Assembly (NCBI GenBank): GCA_039111635.1 | Contig: JBCAQO010000008.1 | Coordinates: 1,116,001 to 1,180,000 of the forward strand | Reading direction: 5' to 3' | Origin: Heterobasidion occidentale | Lineage: Eukaryota; Basidiomycota; Agaricomycetes; Russulales; Bondarzewiaceae | DNA: 64,000 nt | Part shown: piece after piece, positions 12,451 through 24,695 of the stretch | Position numbering within the stretch: the stretch's first letter is position 1 | Layout of the letters: each line of letters starts with the position of its first letter | Notes under the pieces: generated by a model | What the model saw: the letters and a program-made list of their open reading frames with translations, nothing else | The model's database searches: none | What the model was told of the DNA's origin: nothing | Program-made: the position numbers and the translations under genes

Positions 12451-12615
12451 CGACAACGCCGCGTCGACTAGTGGATCGCCAAGACCGACGGCACGCAGGG
12501 ATGCGAGCACCCTAAGAATGCAAGAACGCGAGCGCGATGCATCCGGCCTCTGCGCGGAACAAGAGAGACCAGCCGTCGGAGCAGTGAAACTCCATACCAT
12601 ACCATACACAGTAGA

Positions 12616-12680
12616 AAGACAGAGACAGAGACAGAGACAGAGACAGAGACAGAGACAGAGACAGAGACAGAGACAGAGAA
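12616..12680. repeat. (AGAGAC)n microsatellite
   Basis: About ten nearly perfect copies of a six-base purine-rich unit, giving a pure polypurine strand of about 65 nt. This explains the spurious Arg-Gln and Cys-Leu repeat frames here. Confidence 0.9.
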
Positions 12681-12918
12681 CGGGGCAGGCAAGATCAGAA
12701 CAGATGGAGGGTGGAACCCGGACGATATAGACGATCGGAGGCCGGGGGAGGCAGCCATAAACTTGAAGCCAGCGCCGTAGATAACGTGTGGCGCCAGCGC
12801 ACCTGCACACACCACGCTAAGTAACCACCGCGACCCCATCCGCGGCTAGTCCACCGTGCGCACCATGCAGAGGCCTCCTGTCGACCGTCCGAGCACCGAG
12901 CGCCGCGCGCCGGACGGC

Positions 12919-13062
12919 ATAGAATGGACGCGGGGCGTCGAGGCGTCGCAGGGCGGGCAAGCATGCACGGACAGCGTAGAATGGACGAAGCGTCGCAGGG
13001 CGGTCGAGCATGCACGGAGGACGCGTGAAACATGCACGGAGGACACACGGACGCGTGGCGCG
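12919..13062. repeat. Degenerate minisatellite
   Basis: Two diverged copies of a block of about 50 bp containing TAGAATGGACG, CGTCGCAGGGCGG and GCATGCACGGA follow each other (12919-12972 and 12974-13020). A shorter third copy retains CATGCACGGAGGAC (13029-13060). Confidence 0.6.
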
Positions 13063-13658
13063 CAGTCGGCGCAGGCGGTTCGCCGATCGCTAGACGAGTC
13101 GCGGCGCGACGCGACGCCTGCGGTGAATCCCGTCGCGACGTCCCCGCCATGCCTCCCCCATGCCCGCGTCCATGCCCGCCACACGCCCGCTCTATCGCCG
13201 AGCGCGCGCGCGCCCGTGCTGCGCTGCATCACGCTCCGTTCCGGTGCCACCTGCCAGCGCCCGGCGACTCTGCGTCCGTCTCGCAGTGCGCTTGTCGCGA
13301 GCCGTTGGCCGGGGTGCCGGGGGTACGCTGGCGGCGTGCGCGTGGGGTGCGGAGGGCGCGTGCGCGTGCGCATGCCTACCTGTCGAGTGCTGTGTGGCGG
13401 ATGCGTCGCGAGGCTTTGTCGCGTCGAAGAGGCAGCCGGTGATTGATGATGATGAGATGGCGCTCGGAGGGGGAGGGTGCGGCCTGGGAGGGTGCTGGTG
13501 GCGGTATGGTATATACGTGGCCGCGAGCAGAGCGCGGCTTTCGGCGATGTCTGACGAGGGAACGTCGAGCGAACGTCTACCGGGCTTGGGGAAGCGCACA
13601 GCATCGAGCATCGCCCGTTGCGCGTCGGAATCTGAGATCCGACATTGGAGACGGAGCT

Positions 13659-13696
13659 CGACTTGATTTGACTTGACTTGACTTGACTTGACCTGA
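13659..13696. repeat. (TTGAC)n microsatellite
   Basis: About six to seven copies of a five-base unit, with small variations at both ends. Confidence 0.8.
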
Positions 13697-13984
13697 CACC
13701 GCGTCGCGAGTGAGCGAATGCATGTGTGAGTGCATGTGTAAGTCCTCGAGTAGGCGTGAGTGCGCGAATGATAGGCGTAGCATCAGCTCGCTATGGCTAT
13801 CCGCATCACATTCTCGTCCCCGCGCCCGCGCGGGTGCTCGCGGGTGCTGCGTAGTGAGCGAGGGAGCGAAAGGTCCGCGCGCCGGCCGAGTCGCCCGTCC
13901 CGTTCGAAAGCGAAAGAGAGTGGAGACGATGATGGAGATGCAGATAAAAATGGAAACGGGAATAAAGATGGAAATTGGAAGTTG

Positions 13985-14026
13985 GAAATGGGAATGGGAA
14001 TGGGAGTGGGAATGAGAATGAGAATC
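13985..14026. repeat. (GGGAAT)n microsatellite
   Basis: Six or seven copies of GGGAAT/GAGAAT-type units; G-rich strand on plus. Non-coding. Confidence 0.75.
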
Positions 14027-15211
14027 GAGACTGTGCTCGAGGGCGGTCAGTGGGTCGTCGAGCGAAGTGACTGGCTGGCTGGCTGGGGCTCCGCGAAGCT
14101 GGGCGCGGACGCGGGGCGCGAAAGCGCGCACGCGAGGGTGCGTACCAGTTGCGTACCGAATTGCAAGAACCCGCGGGGGGCGCGATGCGATGCGATGCGT
14201 GTGCGTGCGTGTGTGTGAGTGAGTGACGCGGGGCGGGCGGATGAACGTGCGCAGGTGCGGGGCCGAACTAGGTCCAAGTAGGGTCAAGGAGGAGGGTTCT
14301 GTGCCGACGGCTGGCGCCTGACGCGCTGATGGGTGAGAGATTGGATGAATGAACGGCGAACGCGTGCCGGCCAGCGCGGGCTGCAGCAGGCGAGGGGGTA
14401 TCTGGGTGTATCTGATAGGGCGACGGGGGGCAGGGGGACGCTGGGATCTGGGATCTGATGGGACGGCGGCGGGGGGCAGGGGGATCATTGTTCGATGCGC
14501 GATCAGAAAGAAGCGCGAGGAGGAGAGGCCCGGTAGGGGTGGCGCTGGGGGGGTTGCCTTCTCGGGGTAAACGTACGCTGTGTTGAACCGAGGGGGGATC
14601 GCGTTTGGGCGCGCGTCTTCTGGGGGTAGCTGGGAATCGAGGAAAGGACGGACGCGGACGCGGGAAGGTGGTGGATTGTGGAAGGAGGCGGGGGGATCAG
14701 GTGATGATTGGGGATGGGCAGCGGGCAGCGTCGGGGGTGGCGGTGATTTGAGTGATGCAAGGCGTGGTGGAGGTCGTGGGGGAGGGTGAGATTTGATCGC
14801 GAGACGGAAGAGATAAGCGGGAAGGGCCCTGTTCTCGGGGGAGGGCGGCGAGGACAGAGGTGGCGGGGGAGGACTGTGTGTGTGCGTGCGGGGGGCAGAG
14901 CAGAGACGCAGGCGGCGGCGGCGGCGAGGGCGGGGGCGAGGACGAGGGCCTGGGCTCGTACAGTAGGGGCTGACGACGAGGGCGGGGGCTCGTATAGAGT
15001 ATTAGTTTGTTCGAGTTGGGAGGGACGGCCAGTCGCGGGGGGATCTCGATTGGGACATCATACACGCGACCTTCCTCGCCTCGCTTTCCTCGCTTCCTCT
15101 CTCTCTCCTCCCTCCTCCTCCTCCTCCTCCATTCCTCTCCTTCCACCTCCACCACCTCCTCCCTCGTCTACCGTCCCCCGTGTCCTGCGCTGTGCCCCGC
15201 GTCGCCCGTCT

Positions 15212-18200
15212 ATGAAGGCCTCCAGCTGGTTCCAAAAGGGTAACAAGGACACACGGCCCCATCAACCCACCGCCCATCAGCCACCGCTCTCTCCCGCGCT
15301 CGCCCTCCCACGCCCGCACACAACCCTCTCCACCTTCTCCTCCCTCCACCTCGCAGTCAACCGCGCAGTCCACCGAGCTCCCTCCTCAAACTCCCTCCAC
15401 TCCTCCTACTCCGCCGGCTCCGCACACTCCTTCTCCTCCCCCGCCTACCCAGACACATACAACCCCGCACACCCCTTCGCAGCCATGGTCTCCGCACCCC
15501 TCCCCGTCGTGTCCAGCCGCGACGACCCCGACGACGAGGACGAGTGCCCCGTCTGCCTCGAACCCCTCAGCTTCAGCTTCAGGCTCCCGGGCGAGAAGCC
15601 CCACATCCTTCCAGAATGCGGACACGCCCTCCACGAGGTCAGTCTTCCCCCCTTCCCCATCTGCCCTTCCCCTCTACCGGCTCTACTTTCCCCCGCGCGT
15701 CAGCCTCCGCCCCTCCCATCCCCCACAACTCTACACCCCCCGTGCGACGTGGGTCCCCATCCTCGTCACCCACCGCCGCTTTCATCTATCTTTTTCTCCA
15801 CGCAATACTCCCGTATTCACTTTCCGCCCTGCTGCGCACCACCCAGGCATGTTTCACCGCGGTATACGGCCCTCCGCCCAGCGCCAACCGCTCCCAAGGC
15901 CTGCTCCGCAAGTCAAATCTCGGCGTCTGCGGCGTCTGCAGGCGACCTATGAAAGTCGGCGAAGGCGACGGCGGCGGCAAGTCAAACAGTACGTGTCACG
16001 CCCTCTCCTCTAGACTCCTCCGTCCACCCTTCTTTTCTCAATCGCGTGCCCACTTCCTTACGTGAATCGCTCCCGCGTCTAGAACTCGCGGCCCTCACCG
16101 GCATGGGCGACCGCAATGCGACCCCCGTCTACCCCGGGCGCGATACCCCCTCCTCCATGCGCTCCCTCAATGGCCGCGGCGCCGCGGGCGCCTCTGCTCC
16201 GAAGCCGTATGACCCCACCGAAGACGACCCGCTCGAACACGCCCAGTCCGTCAAGTCCGCCGGCTCCGAGCACTCCCAATACGTCGTCGCGCCCTCCATC
16301 CAAGTCCGCCCCGAGTTCTCCTCCCTCACTCGCAGCCTCGACGCCGCCCAGGCCCTCACTTGCCTCGTCGTCCTCGAGCTCCCCAGCAAGCGCGGACACG
16401 GCCAGCAGGTCCCCGGCCCCGTCATGGTCGACGCGTACCCGCAGGCCCCGCCGCGCAACGGCCACGGCCATCCCCGCGGCTCGCCCGCACACTCGCCGGA
16501 ACCCTCGTCCTCGTCTTATCGCCAGCAGCACCAGCAGCACCAGTACCACCACAACTACTCGGACGCGTCCGACGCCACCGTCCGGCGCCAAGCCCAGCAG
16601 TCGCAGTCCCGCCCCGCTCCCAGGTCGCCTCGCCGACGTCCTCGCACCAGCATCATTACAACAACAACAACAACAACAACAACAACGGCAATCATCAGCA
16701 GGGGCGCTACTCGCCCTCCGTGCACACGCAAAACACCCAGGACTCGCCGTACTCGCCTCCCGGCGCGCCCTTTTCCTCCTCCAACTCGCACTCCCACCAC
16801 AACTCTGTCCAGTCCCCCGAGGAAGAGTCCCCCTTTGGCGCGATCACGGAGGACCTCCGGAACCGCATCATCGACTGGAAGGGCCACCCGCTCGCCGGCC
16901 TCGGCCCGCTGCAGATGTTCGACCTGCTCTCGGTGCGGCGCGACGCGCTCGTGCGCGAGTTCTTCGTCTACCTCTTCAAGGAGGCGCTCATCTGCGTCGC
17001 CGAGGAAAAGAAGCGCAGCCTCGGCCGCTTCCTGTCCACCGCGTCCTCCGGCGCGGCCTCGGTGCTCACCGACGGCGGCTCGATGTCCGGCACGGCGGGC
17101 CCGCCGTCCAAGGGCGTGCTCCGCCTCAAGGGCCGGATCTACATCCGGCACATCCGGCAGGTGACGGACACGTCGGTGCAGGGCGAGCTGAGCCTGACGA
17201 TCGACATGGAGGACGAGCGGCTGGACTCGTTCATCCTGATCTTTCGGGACCGGTCGTCGCTCGAGACGTGGAAGGCGAACATCCAGTCCCTCGTCGTGCT
17301 CATCCAGCGGCAGTCGCAGCCCGCGCAGCCGCCGGAGCAGCCGCCCCCGCCGCCGGTGGACCTCGAGGAGTTCGGGGGGAGCGCCAAGGCGGCGCGCATG
17401 CTGAGCGGGAGCACGGGCACGACGACCGCGAGCGCGAGCACGGGGACGGGCGGCGCGGACAGCCTGCTCAACGGGGGCTCGTCGCGCTCGACCATGTCGT
17501 CCTCGACGTCGCACGGCTCGCTCGGCATGCGCGGGTCCGGCTCGGGCGCGGGGTTCGCGGGCGCCGCGAAGCTCGCGCCGCTCGAGGAGGACGAGATGAG
17601 CGTGAGCGGGAGCCTCGGGATGGGCATGGGCGGCGTGGGCGGCATGGGCGGCATGGGCTACGCGTCGTCCGCGGGGCTGTACGCGCCGCACATGTCCGCG
17701 GGGCCGTCCAACTCGCTCACGCCGCTGCCGCACCCGCCGCTGGACCTCATCCTCGTCGTGTCGCTGCCCGCGCCGCACGCGCTGCAGAGCACCGCGGCGC
17801 TCAAGCTGCGCGTGATCCGCGCGTCGCTCGACTTTATCCTCGCCTCGCTCGCCGCGCGCGACCGGCTCTCGCTCGTCACGTTCGAGGTCGGCGTCGGCGG
17901 GCGCGTGCGCAAGACGCCGTTCCTGTCGCTCGGGCGGACGCAGAGCCGCGCGCGGCTCGCGAAGTTTGTGGACGAGATCGGGTGGAGGGGGGAGCGCGAG
18001 GGGCGCGCGGGGGCGGGCGAGGGCGCGTTTGAGGACGAGTTTTTGGTGCGCGGGTCGAAGGACGAGAAGACGGACGTGGTGACGGCCGTGAACCACGGTG
18101 AGTCGCATCACGTTTTTTGTTTTTGTTTTGACGCTGACGCCCTCGCAGGGCTGGACGTCGTGCTGCAGCGCAAGGCGCGCAACCCGGTCGCGGGGATGAT

Positions 18201-19481
18201 CCTCGTGAGCGACGCGGCAGACAGCACGCGGCGCGCGCAGATGGACCTGGTGCTCGCGCGCGCGGAGGCGGCGAACGTGCCGATCCACTCGTTCGGGTAC
18301 GGGCGCTCGCACGACCCGGCGTCGCTGTGGCTGATGTCGAACCACACGTCGGGGACGTACACGTTCGTGAAGGACTGGTACGACCTGCGCGACTGCCTCG
18401 CGGGGTGCATCGGCGGGATGATGTCGATCGGCTCGCTCGGGATGAAGCTCCACATGAAGATCGTCGACGGGAACCACTTCCGCATTCGCAAGGTGTCCGG
18501 CGGGCCGCCGTCGATCGTCGCGTCCGACGGGCGCAACGTCGACGTCGACGTCGGCGAGCTGCGGTACGGCGAGCGCAAGGAGATGCTCGTCGAGCTCGAG
18601 CTCGACAACGCGGGCGAGGCCGCGGCCGCAGGCGCACAGGGGCGCGGCGCGAACGGCAGCGGGGGTGGCGGCGGCGGCGGGATGAACGCGACGGACCGGT
18701 TCAACGCGAGCATGGGGCTCGACGCGCTGTCGATCGGGGACGCGGCGGACCTGACAGACGGGATGATGGACCGCATGATCGACGAGGTGCCCGTGTTCGA
18801 GGTCGACGGCGCGTTCTTCGACCCCGCCGCGGGGAAGCACGTCTCGCGGCTCGCGCACCCCGTGCTGCTCACCGTCACGCTCCTCCCCGCGGGGTCCGCG
18901 AGCCCGCCGCGGCCGAGCCACGGGCCCGGCGGCGCGGGGGGCACGGGCGGGGGCGCGTCGGACCCGGTGATCGTGCGCCGGCGGATGGAGCTGCTGGCGT
19001 CGGACATGATCACGCGGGCGCTGGTGCTGGTGTCGCGGAAGAACTACGGGCAGGCGCAGAAGATCATCGGGGAGACGAAGCGGATCCTGCACACGGTGCT
19101 GCAGACGATCACGCAGGCGCTGCCGGCGCCGAGCAGCCACGGGTCGACGGTGCGCAATCGGCGGGAGGTGCTCACGCTCGCGGCGGTAAGGGTGATGCAG
19201 GCGATCGTGCAGGACATGCAGATACTGAGCGAGGCGCTGGAGGAGAACGTGGAGCTGTTCGCGCACGATCAGCGGAATTTCGGGGCGCAGCAGGTGCGTC
19301 CGCGTCTCTCTCTATCTGTCCTAGCCCTGTGCGTTGCGCATGCTGACGCCACGACGCAGGCGATGATCCTCCGCGATCAGAAGAGCTGGACGGGCAGGAG
19401 CGCGGTGGAGCGCGTTTTTGGACGACGGACAACTCGATCGAGCTCGTGTCGCGGAGCACCGACTGGGTCGCGCGCGATTGA
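15212..19481 (+). CDS. RING-H2, PH and vWA-like domain protein (Far1/Ste5-type architecture)
   Basis: Exons 15212-15637, 15847-15988, 16083-18097, 18149-19293 and 19360-19481. A RING-H2 finger opens with CPVC (residues 112-115), then CGHALHEAC across the first intron junction, then CGVC. A PH domain follows (about 17110-17310: GVLRLKGRIYIRHI to WKANIQSLV), then a vWA-like fold (about 17740-18420: LDLILVVSLP, MILVSDAADS, IHSFGYGRSHDP). The MIDAS DxSxS motif is absent, so metal binding is doubtful. RING-H2, PH, then degenerate vWA is the order in yeast Far1 and Ste5, which scaffold the pheromone MAPK pathway; I infer a related scaffold. A one-base break occurs at TTTTT 19415-19419: the next frame gives a more protein-like tail (WTTDNSIELV, stop at 19481). 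Another frame change near 16580-16650 may be an intron of 44-71 nt. Confidence 0.8.
16661..16687 (+). repeat. CAA-repeat (poly-Asn) inside the RING/PH/vWA gene
   Basis: A run of about nine CAA/AAC triplets encodes poly-Asn in the linker between RING and PH, in the frame that continues into the PH domain. Confidence 0.8.
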
Positions 19482-21178
19482 GAGCCGCCCCGTGTCCCTG
19501 TTCGATGTCGATATCCACGCCGCCGCCGCCGCCGCCTCTCTCCGCAGCACCTTCTCGCACGCTCGTTCCGCGCTTGGTTCCTTCGCGTCCCCTTGTCTCT
19601 GCCTCTGCCGTTCTTTTTGATTGATTCGCACGCCGCGCCGTTGTCCGTTTCTCACTATCTTTTCGTCCTTCCTTTTTTTATGGTTTCCTTTTTTGTTGGA
19701 TATATATCGGCGCGCGAGCGCTCCCCGTTCCACCCTGCCCCGTCCCGTCCGCGTCTCGTCCGCGTCTCCGTCTCGTCCTCTTGTTTATCCGTCTCCCGCT
19801 CGCGCTTTCCCCCCTCCCTTTCTGTTTTCCCTTTTTTGTTTTTTGTTTGTTGGTGTTGGTTTCTACGTCTGAGCGTCCGCTCTCGCTCCTGCCTTCTTTT
19901 TCTTTCCTTTCCTTTCTTTATTTTTTCTCTCTCTTCTCTTTCTCTCTCTCTTCCTCCCGAGCCTCGCTACGGTACGTGTCACACATACAGGCATATATAC
20001 GCACATACAACATACCTCGGCCTTCTCCGCCTCCGCCGCCTCCTCTGATCTTTTTATCTTGCCGTGTAATTATCTATGTGCCGCTCTGCAACGCTCTCCT
20101 CCCGATCCTGATCCTGGTCCCGGCGCCGTGCGATTCCGAAGCACGGCACGGCGTCCGCGCGCGACCCTGAAGGCTTGATACCTCAGAGTCGCCAGTTACT
20201 TATTGGCTAAGTGCGCGGTGGCTCGGGACATGTGCACGCCGGGCAGTACGTACGTAGCAGTCACGTACGTACGGTAATCGTGTAGAGTAAGTAGTCGCGT
20301 ACTACGGTATCGCAACCGTGCACGGTCCTTTTTCGCGATTCGATTTGAGCAGTGGCGCTGCGTCTCTCCCGGTCGTCGATCGGTCGATCGATCGACGGCG
20401 AAAGCGGGTCTTGGTGGTCTTGGTTCGGGTGCAGCTCTGCCGTCGGACGAGACGAGAGAGTCATCGACTGGTCTTCTATCAGGGTCGGTGTCCGTGCGCG
20501 AGGCCGAGCACGCGCTCTCCGGGCAGCCCGTGCATGTACGAGTGCATGAGCATCGTGCCAGCATGATCGTGCCCGACTCGTATCGGAGACCGCCTCGCGA
20601 AGGGTGGTGATGAGAAGGCTGTTGATGTGGGTGAGGGCCGACAGGTGCTTAGTCCTGCCTTGGCCACTGATCAGAAGACGCGAGCAGGTTCGCCCAGGTA
20701 CGTCCTGCAATCATCTCGCGGGAAGACAGGGGCCGGGTGGTCTTCGTTGCCGACCCTACACACAGAAGATAGTTGTTCTACGTGGGGCCGGGGGACCTTC
20801 CATGGCTGAGCGCAAAGACGCGGTTCGTATTATGGACGACGGCGGGCCGCGCAGCGTGGGTATCGGATCGTCGAGGAACAGGTAAACTATGCTATTATGC
20901 TGGGGCGCGAGCGCAAGTGACATGTAACGTATGAATGATGAACGAGCCCGGGAAGCGCTGGGAAGCGTGGCGGATCTGGGGCCCGTGTATGTAACGAGGC
21001 AAAAGCTGGGGTACGAGGGACTTCAAATTCCACCGTCAGGATATATCAAGCATCCATCGAGCCGGCGATGATGGAACGTGGATGCAGGGTGCCGCGCCGC
21101 CGCGGTGGCATGCGCGAGACCGTGGCGGTGGGATGATATGATGGGCCTCAGTGGGTTCCCTCGGGTTCACCGGAAAGA
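19482..21178. other. Intergenic region with pyrimidine-rich 3' flank
   Basis: Immediately after the RING/PH/vWA gene lies a strongly T/C-rich stretch (about 19590-19960). From 20230 to 20290 there are repeated ACGTACGT palindromes, and near 20375-20400 a GATC/TCGATCGA cluster. No supported gene. Confidence 0.5.
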
Positions 21179-22301
21179 TCACTCGTATCCCAAGCGTATC
21201 CTCTCCTCCCGATCGCGCTCCAGGAGGGTGACCTTGTCTTCAGCATCGCGTAGCGTTCCGTCCCATTCCACGAAAAGCTCCGACAGCGCGTCGACCTGCC
21301 CGGGTAAAGAAGGCAAGTCGATTTAATCAGTCAGATGAACGGGTGTGAGGATGCCACACATGACTTGTGAGAACGCAGGAATGGGCGACGGCGGACGGGC
21401 TTTACCTGGTTGGCGTAATTCCGCATCAGGGCGGCTATCCGCGTCTCGAGCGCAGACGCGAGCTCGAGATCTTCTCGATGCTTCTGCAGAGTGCTTCTAG
21501 GCGCGGCTGTAGCGCTTCGTAATCTGCGGCGCCGACGCGATTGAGCACACGAGAGACGACGCGCGGGCTGGGAAAGTGAGAAGATGAGAATGGGCGGACG
21601 GACCTGGCAGCTTTCCGGCGCCGGTCACGCCTTTCTTTTCGAGCATCTCGATCTCGCGCATGTCGCGATCTGCGGCGCGGATGTCGGGTTCTAGCTCGGC
21701 GAGGAACGCTTCGAGCTCGCTGGGGGACATGTTTTGGTACGCCGGCGGCGTCGTGGGGAGGGTGCCGGAGAGGGCAAATGCGGGCGTGAGCAGACTCGCG
21801 TGTTGCTCGTCTATCGTAGAGTTGCACAATAAAATCAGTATGTGCGGTTTGTCCGAGAAGTACGAGCTCGAACATGCGGTACGCACAGTGACTCATGAAA
21901 CGTCGGAGACCGTCGTTTCCCTCGACCACGGCGTTCAACTTTCGCTGCAGCTCCTCCGTGCTACGCATAAGGGTCTCGCCATTCTTCAATCCGTGCGCCT
22001 TGTCATGCGCGCCTGGAGAGCCCCTCCTATGGTGATTTACCGTCTTCTCCGGTTTCACTCCGTACAGCAGAGCCTCTAGCCATCGCAGACGCAGCTCTAG
22101 GGATTGCACCGGTTCGATGGTGGGTGGTGGGGGTGGTGGGGTCGTGACGGGCGACTGTTTGGGGGACTCGTAGACTTCAGAGGGGAATGGCTGGGCGGTT
22201 GTGCTGGATGGGGAGAGGGAGGGAGGTGGGGATGACGGTGGCGTTGATCCGGAGAGCAGACGATGCCGCTGGACGTCCCCCAGAAAGACACTTCCTATCA
22301 T
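21179..22301 (-). CDS. Dynactin p24/p22-type subunit
   Basis: Dynactin's shoulder subunit DCTN3/p24 helps couple dynein to cargo. Exons 22301-21893, the one starting at 21810, then the coiled-coil exon ending at 21406, and 21295-21179. A Ser/Pro-rich N-terminus leads to LELRLRWLEALLYGV, then a predicted helical body with FALSGTLPTTPPAYQNMSP, DIRAADRDMREIEMLEKKGV and LSELFVEWDGTLRDAEDKV before the stop at 21179-21181. This matches basidiomycete proteins annotated as dynactin p24-like. The frame breaks near 21482-21492: PRLEAL and the helix beginning QKHREDLELASALETRI are in different frames with no GT between them, so one base appears missing. The exact start is uncertain. Confidence 0.65.
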
Positions 22302-22630
22302 TTGGAGCTACTTGGCTGATGAAGATATCCACCGACTACGAGCACTTGTGTAGATTGCAAGGCCGGCCGCTGTATGCTGTTGTAAGCTTAGTTGGGCGCG
22401 GTGTTGGGATGGTTCCGGGTACCAGAGCCTGTAAATTTCTTGAACGGCAAGTTCGCGCCAGGGTTCGTTCCTCCAGATTTCGTTTACCACAAAGAAGCCT
22501 CTGTGAGTATTGAATTTTGGCGAATGAGAGGTGAGATCTTGAGATGATGTGCAAATTAGCCCTAACCCGAGGCACACCGTTTCGTCGGACGAGCAAGTTG
22601 TCCTCAATAACTTCACTACTGGCGGACGAT
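22302..22630. other. Divergent promoter region (dynactin-like / TRM82)
   Basis: About 330 bp shared by two divergent genes. No TATA box is obvious and no gene is seen inside. Confidence 0.5.
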
Positions 22631-24695
22631 ATGGCAAATACGTCCTCCTATCCCCATTCAAAGCTGTTGATCGGCGCAGAAAAATGCGCCCTTGTTTCTG
22701 GACCGCATATCCAGATTCTTGATTCTAAGTACTTCTCTTTAAGTTCAAAATATTCATCGTGTTTTGACTGATATGCAGGTCAGGACAGCTCCTTTTTTCC
22801 ACTGCCTCATTCGAGGACTCAGCCAAAGAAGCTATCATCAAATCCGGCCCAATTCGTTGTGCAGCGGTTGACGAGGCCTTTGTGCATCTTGCAACTACAG
22901 GAGATGACAAGAAACTGAAGGTGTGGGCGGTTGACGGGCTCAGACTCCTCAGCGAAAGGTATGCCTGAGTTTTCAAAAGCCTGAAATCCCTTTGTCCTAA
23001 CATTCAGCTCACTAGAGAGCTTCCCAAGAAGCCCACTCAGGTGTCGTTCATTCGTAAAGGCCGCTTCATACTCGTTTCCGATAAGTTTGGCGATGTCTTC
23101 AGGTGCGCACCCCGTCGTGTTTTCCTATATTTTTGCTATAACTTTTCTCAGATATCCTCTCACACCCGTACCAAAACCACAACCAGAAACTGAATCAGAT
23201 GTCAAGCGCGACCTTCTCATCTCTCATGAAAATCCGTCCGACGGGCACCTAATCCTAGGACACACTTCCCTGCTTACTTCATTCTGTCTACCATCGGACG
23301 AAAAGTACATCATTACAGCTGATCGTGACGAGCATATACGGGTTAGTTGGTACCCGCAAGGCTATTGCATCGAAAACTATTGCTTAGGTCACGAAAAGTG
23401 AGTGCTCCTCTGTCATCTATGCGACCGCTATTCACGGCGCCATGCCTGATCATTAGATACGTCACTGCCATCCATATTCCCACCTTCTCACCCTCATCAC
23501 TCATCTCTGGCGGAGGCGATCCTGCGCTTAAGATCTGGGACTGGCAGCATGGCACCGTCGTCTGTGAGATCCCCGTTCTCGAGGCTATAAAGCCGTTTAT
23601 CAGAGTACGAGCGAAAAAAAGGAAATGGGGGGATGACGATGACGAGGAAGGAGGCGGAGGTGAGCAATCGAAAAAAACCCATGGGAGGAAGGGCAGAGGG
23701 AAGAAAAAGCAAAATCAGAAAGCCGAATCAGAGTCACAAAATCCGGATGAGATGGAAGTTGACGTAGCAAAGGATGAAACAAATGATATGGCGGAACCAA
23801 TCGCAGTCGAGGAAGAGCAAGAAACGGCAGCAGCAAGCACTTCGACTATCACTGAGAATCCTGCAGAGAATCCGGAGCCAGTCTTTGTTCTTCATAAAAT
23901 CGCAACCCTCAATCTCGAGAGCGACAAGCTGATTCTCTTTAGTGCGGTCGGGTCCGTCTTTCTTTTGAACATTTCCTGCTCTTTCCGCTCATGTCTCAAG
24001 CAGTGCAACAGCATTGTTTTGGTGCACTTACCCGTCCACTTCGTTGCCCCTCGAGCCACCAACCATCCGTGCCCACAATTTTGAAAAGCCCGTTATCGAC
24101 TTTGCGCTCGACAAGGAATTTGTCTGGGTACTTCTCGACGCTGCCTGGTCGGACAAGGGTGGCGCCGAAGCTACCGAAAGCTCTCCACAATTCGTGAAGC
24201 TTGTTCAGCTGACATCGGAGAGTGTACGCGTTGTATTGTTTCTGATAAGCTATAGCGCCTGACATCAAAGGCCCCCTTCAACAGGTTACTGAAGTAGATC
24301 CCCTTTCTTCTCCTCTTCTCAATGTGTTCAACACCAAGTGCAACGTCCCAGGTATGACCTTTTCCCCTACAGCCTCGTCGATATTCTGACCCCTTATTTT
24401 CAAAGCACCACCTGCGGACTTGTCCGTGCTTGACTTGTATGGCTCTCTTACGAGCATGCCCAAGAATGTCGACGTGGCGCACAATCCTATGGAGCGAGAT
24501 TCAACGCAGGACGAAAGTAATGGAAAGGGTAAGAAAAGGACTGCGAAGGAGATTGGGAAAGCTCAGACGAGGAAGGCGTTGAAAGAACGACAGAAAATGC
24601 AGCCGGCGACTCTGTCTGTGCAGGAAGAACAGAATGAGAGGGAGGCAAAGAAGGCGCGGAGTGATATCGATACAGAGGCAGTGGATCAGACTTAA
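22631..24695 (+). CDS. TRM82: tRNA (guanine-N7)-methyltransferase non-catalytic subunit Trm82 (WDR4)
   Basis: Trm82 is the WD40 partner that stabilises Trm8, which makes m7G46 in tRNA variable loops, mostly in the nucleus. The ATG at 22631 begins MANTSSYPHSKLLIGAEKC. Successive exons give WD40 blades, including RCAAVDEAFVHLATTGDDKK with LKVWAVDG, the SDKFGDVFRYPL blade, and SGGGDPALKIWDWQHGTVV, which follows the GHEKYVTAIHIP segment typical of Trm82. After this blade comes a long acidic and basic insertion (KKRKWGDDDDEEGGGG and Lys-rich runs), also usual in fungal Trm82. About seven short introns; junctions checked at several sites are in frame. The lysine-rich tail ends at the TAA at 24693-24695. 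No disruption seen. Confidence 0.88.

Larger units (their letters stand above)
10825..15211. other. Long GC-rich divergent intergenic region
   Basis: About 4.4 kb between the starts of the Zds-type and RING/PH/vWA genes, unusually long for this window. Many long open frames are present, but they are low-complexity GC artefacts on both strands with no domain. It holds several tandem repeats (listed separately), a GTC-trinucleotide run near 10976-10999 and purine-rich stretches from 13900 to 14950. It presumably contains both promoters and 5' UTRs. Confidence 0.5.

Noticed and set aside
12031..12810. Minus-strand frame of 259 codons with Cys-Leu repeats
   Set aside because: Generated by the (AGAGAC)n and (CATCAG)n microsatellites; no start context, introns or domain.
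13577..14488. Minus-strand frame of about 300 codons
   Set aside because: Low-complexity His/Ser/Arg sequence spanning microsatellites in a GC-rich spacer.
16555..19266. Minus-strand open frame of about 900 codons
   Set aside because: Antisense to the PH/vWA-coding exons; Arg/Ala/His-rich composition typical of a GC-rich antisense shadow, no domain.
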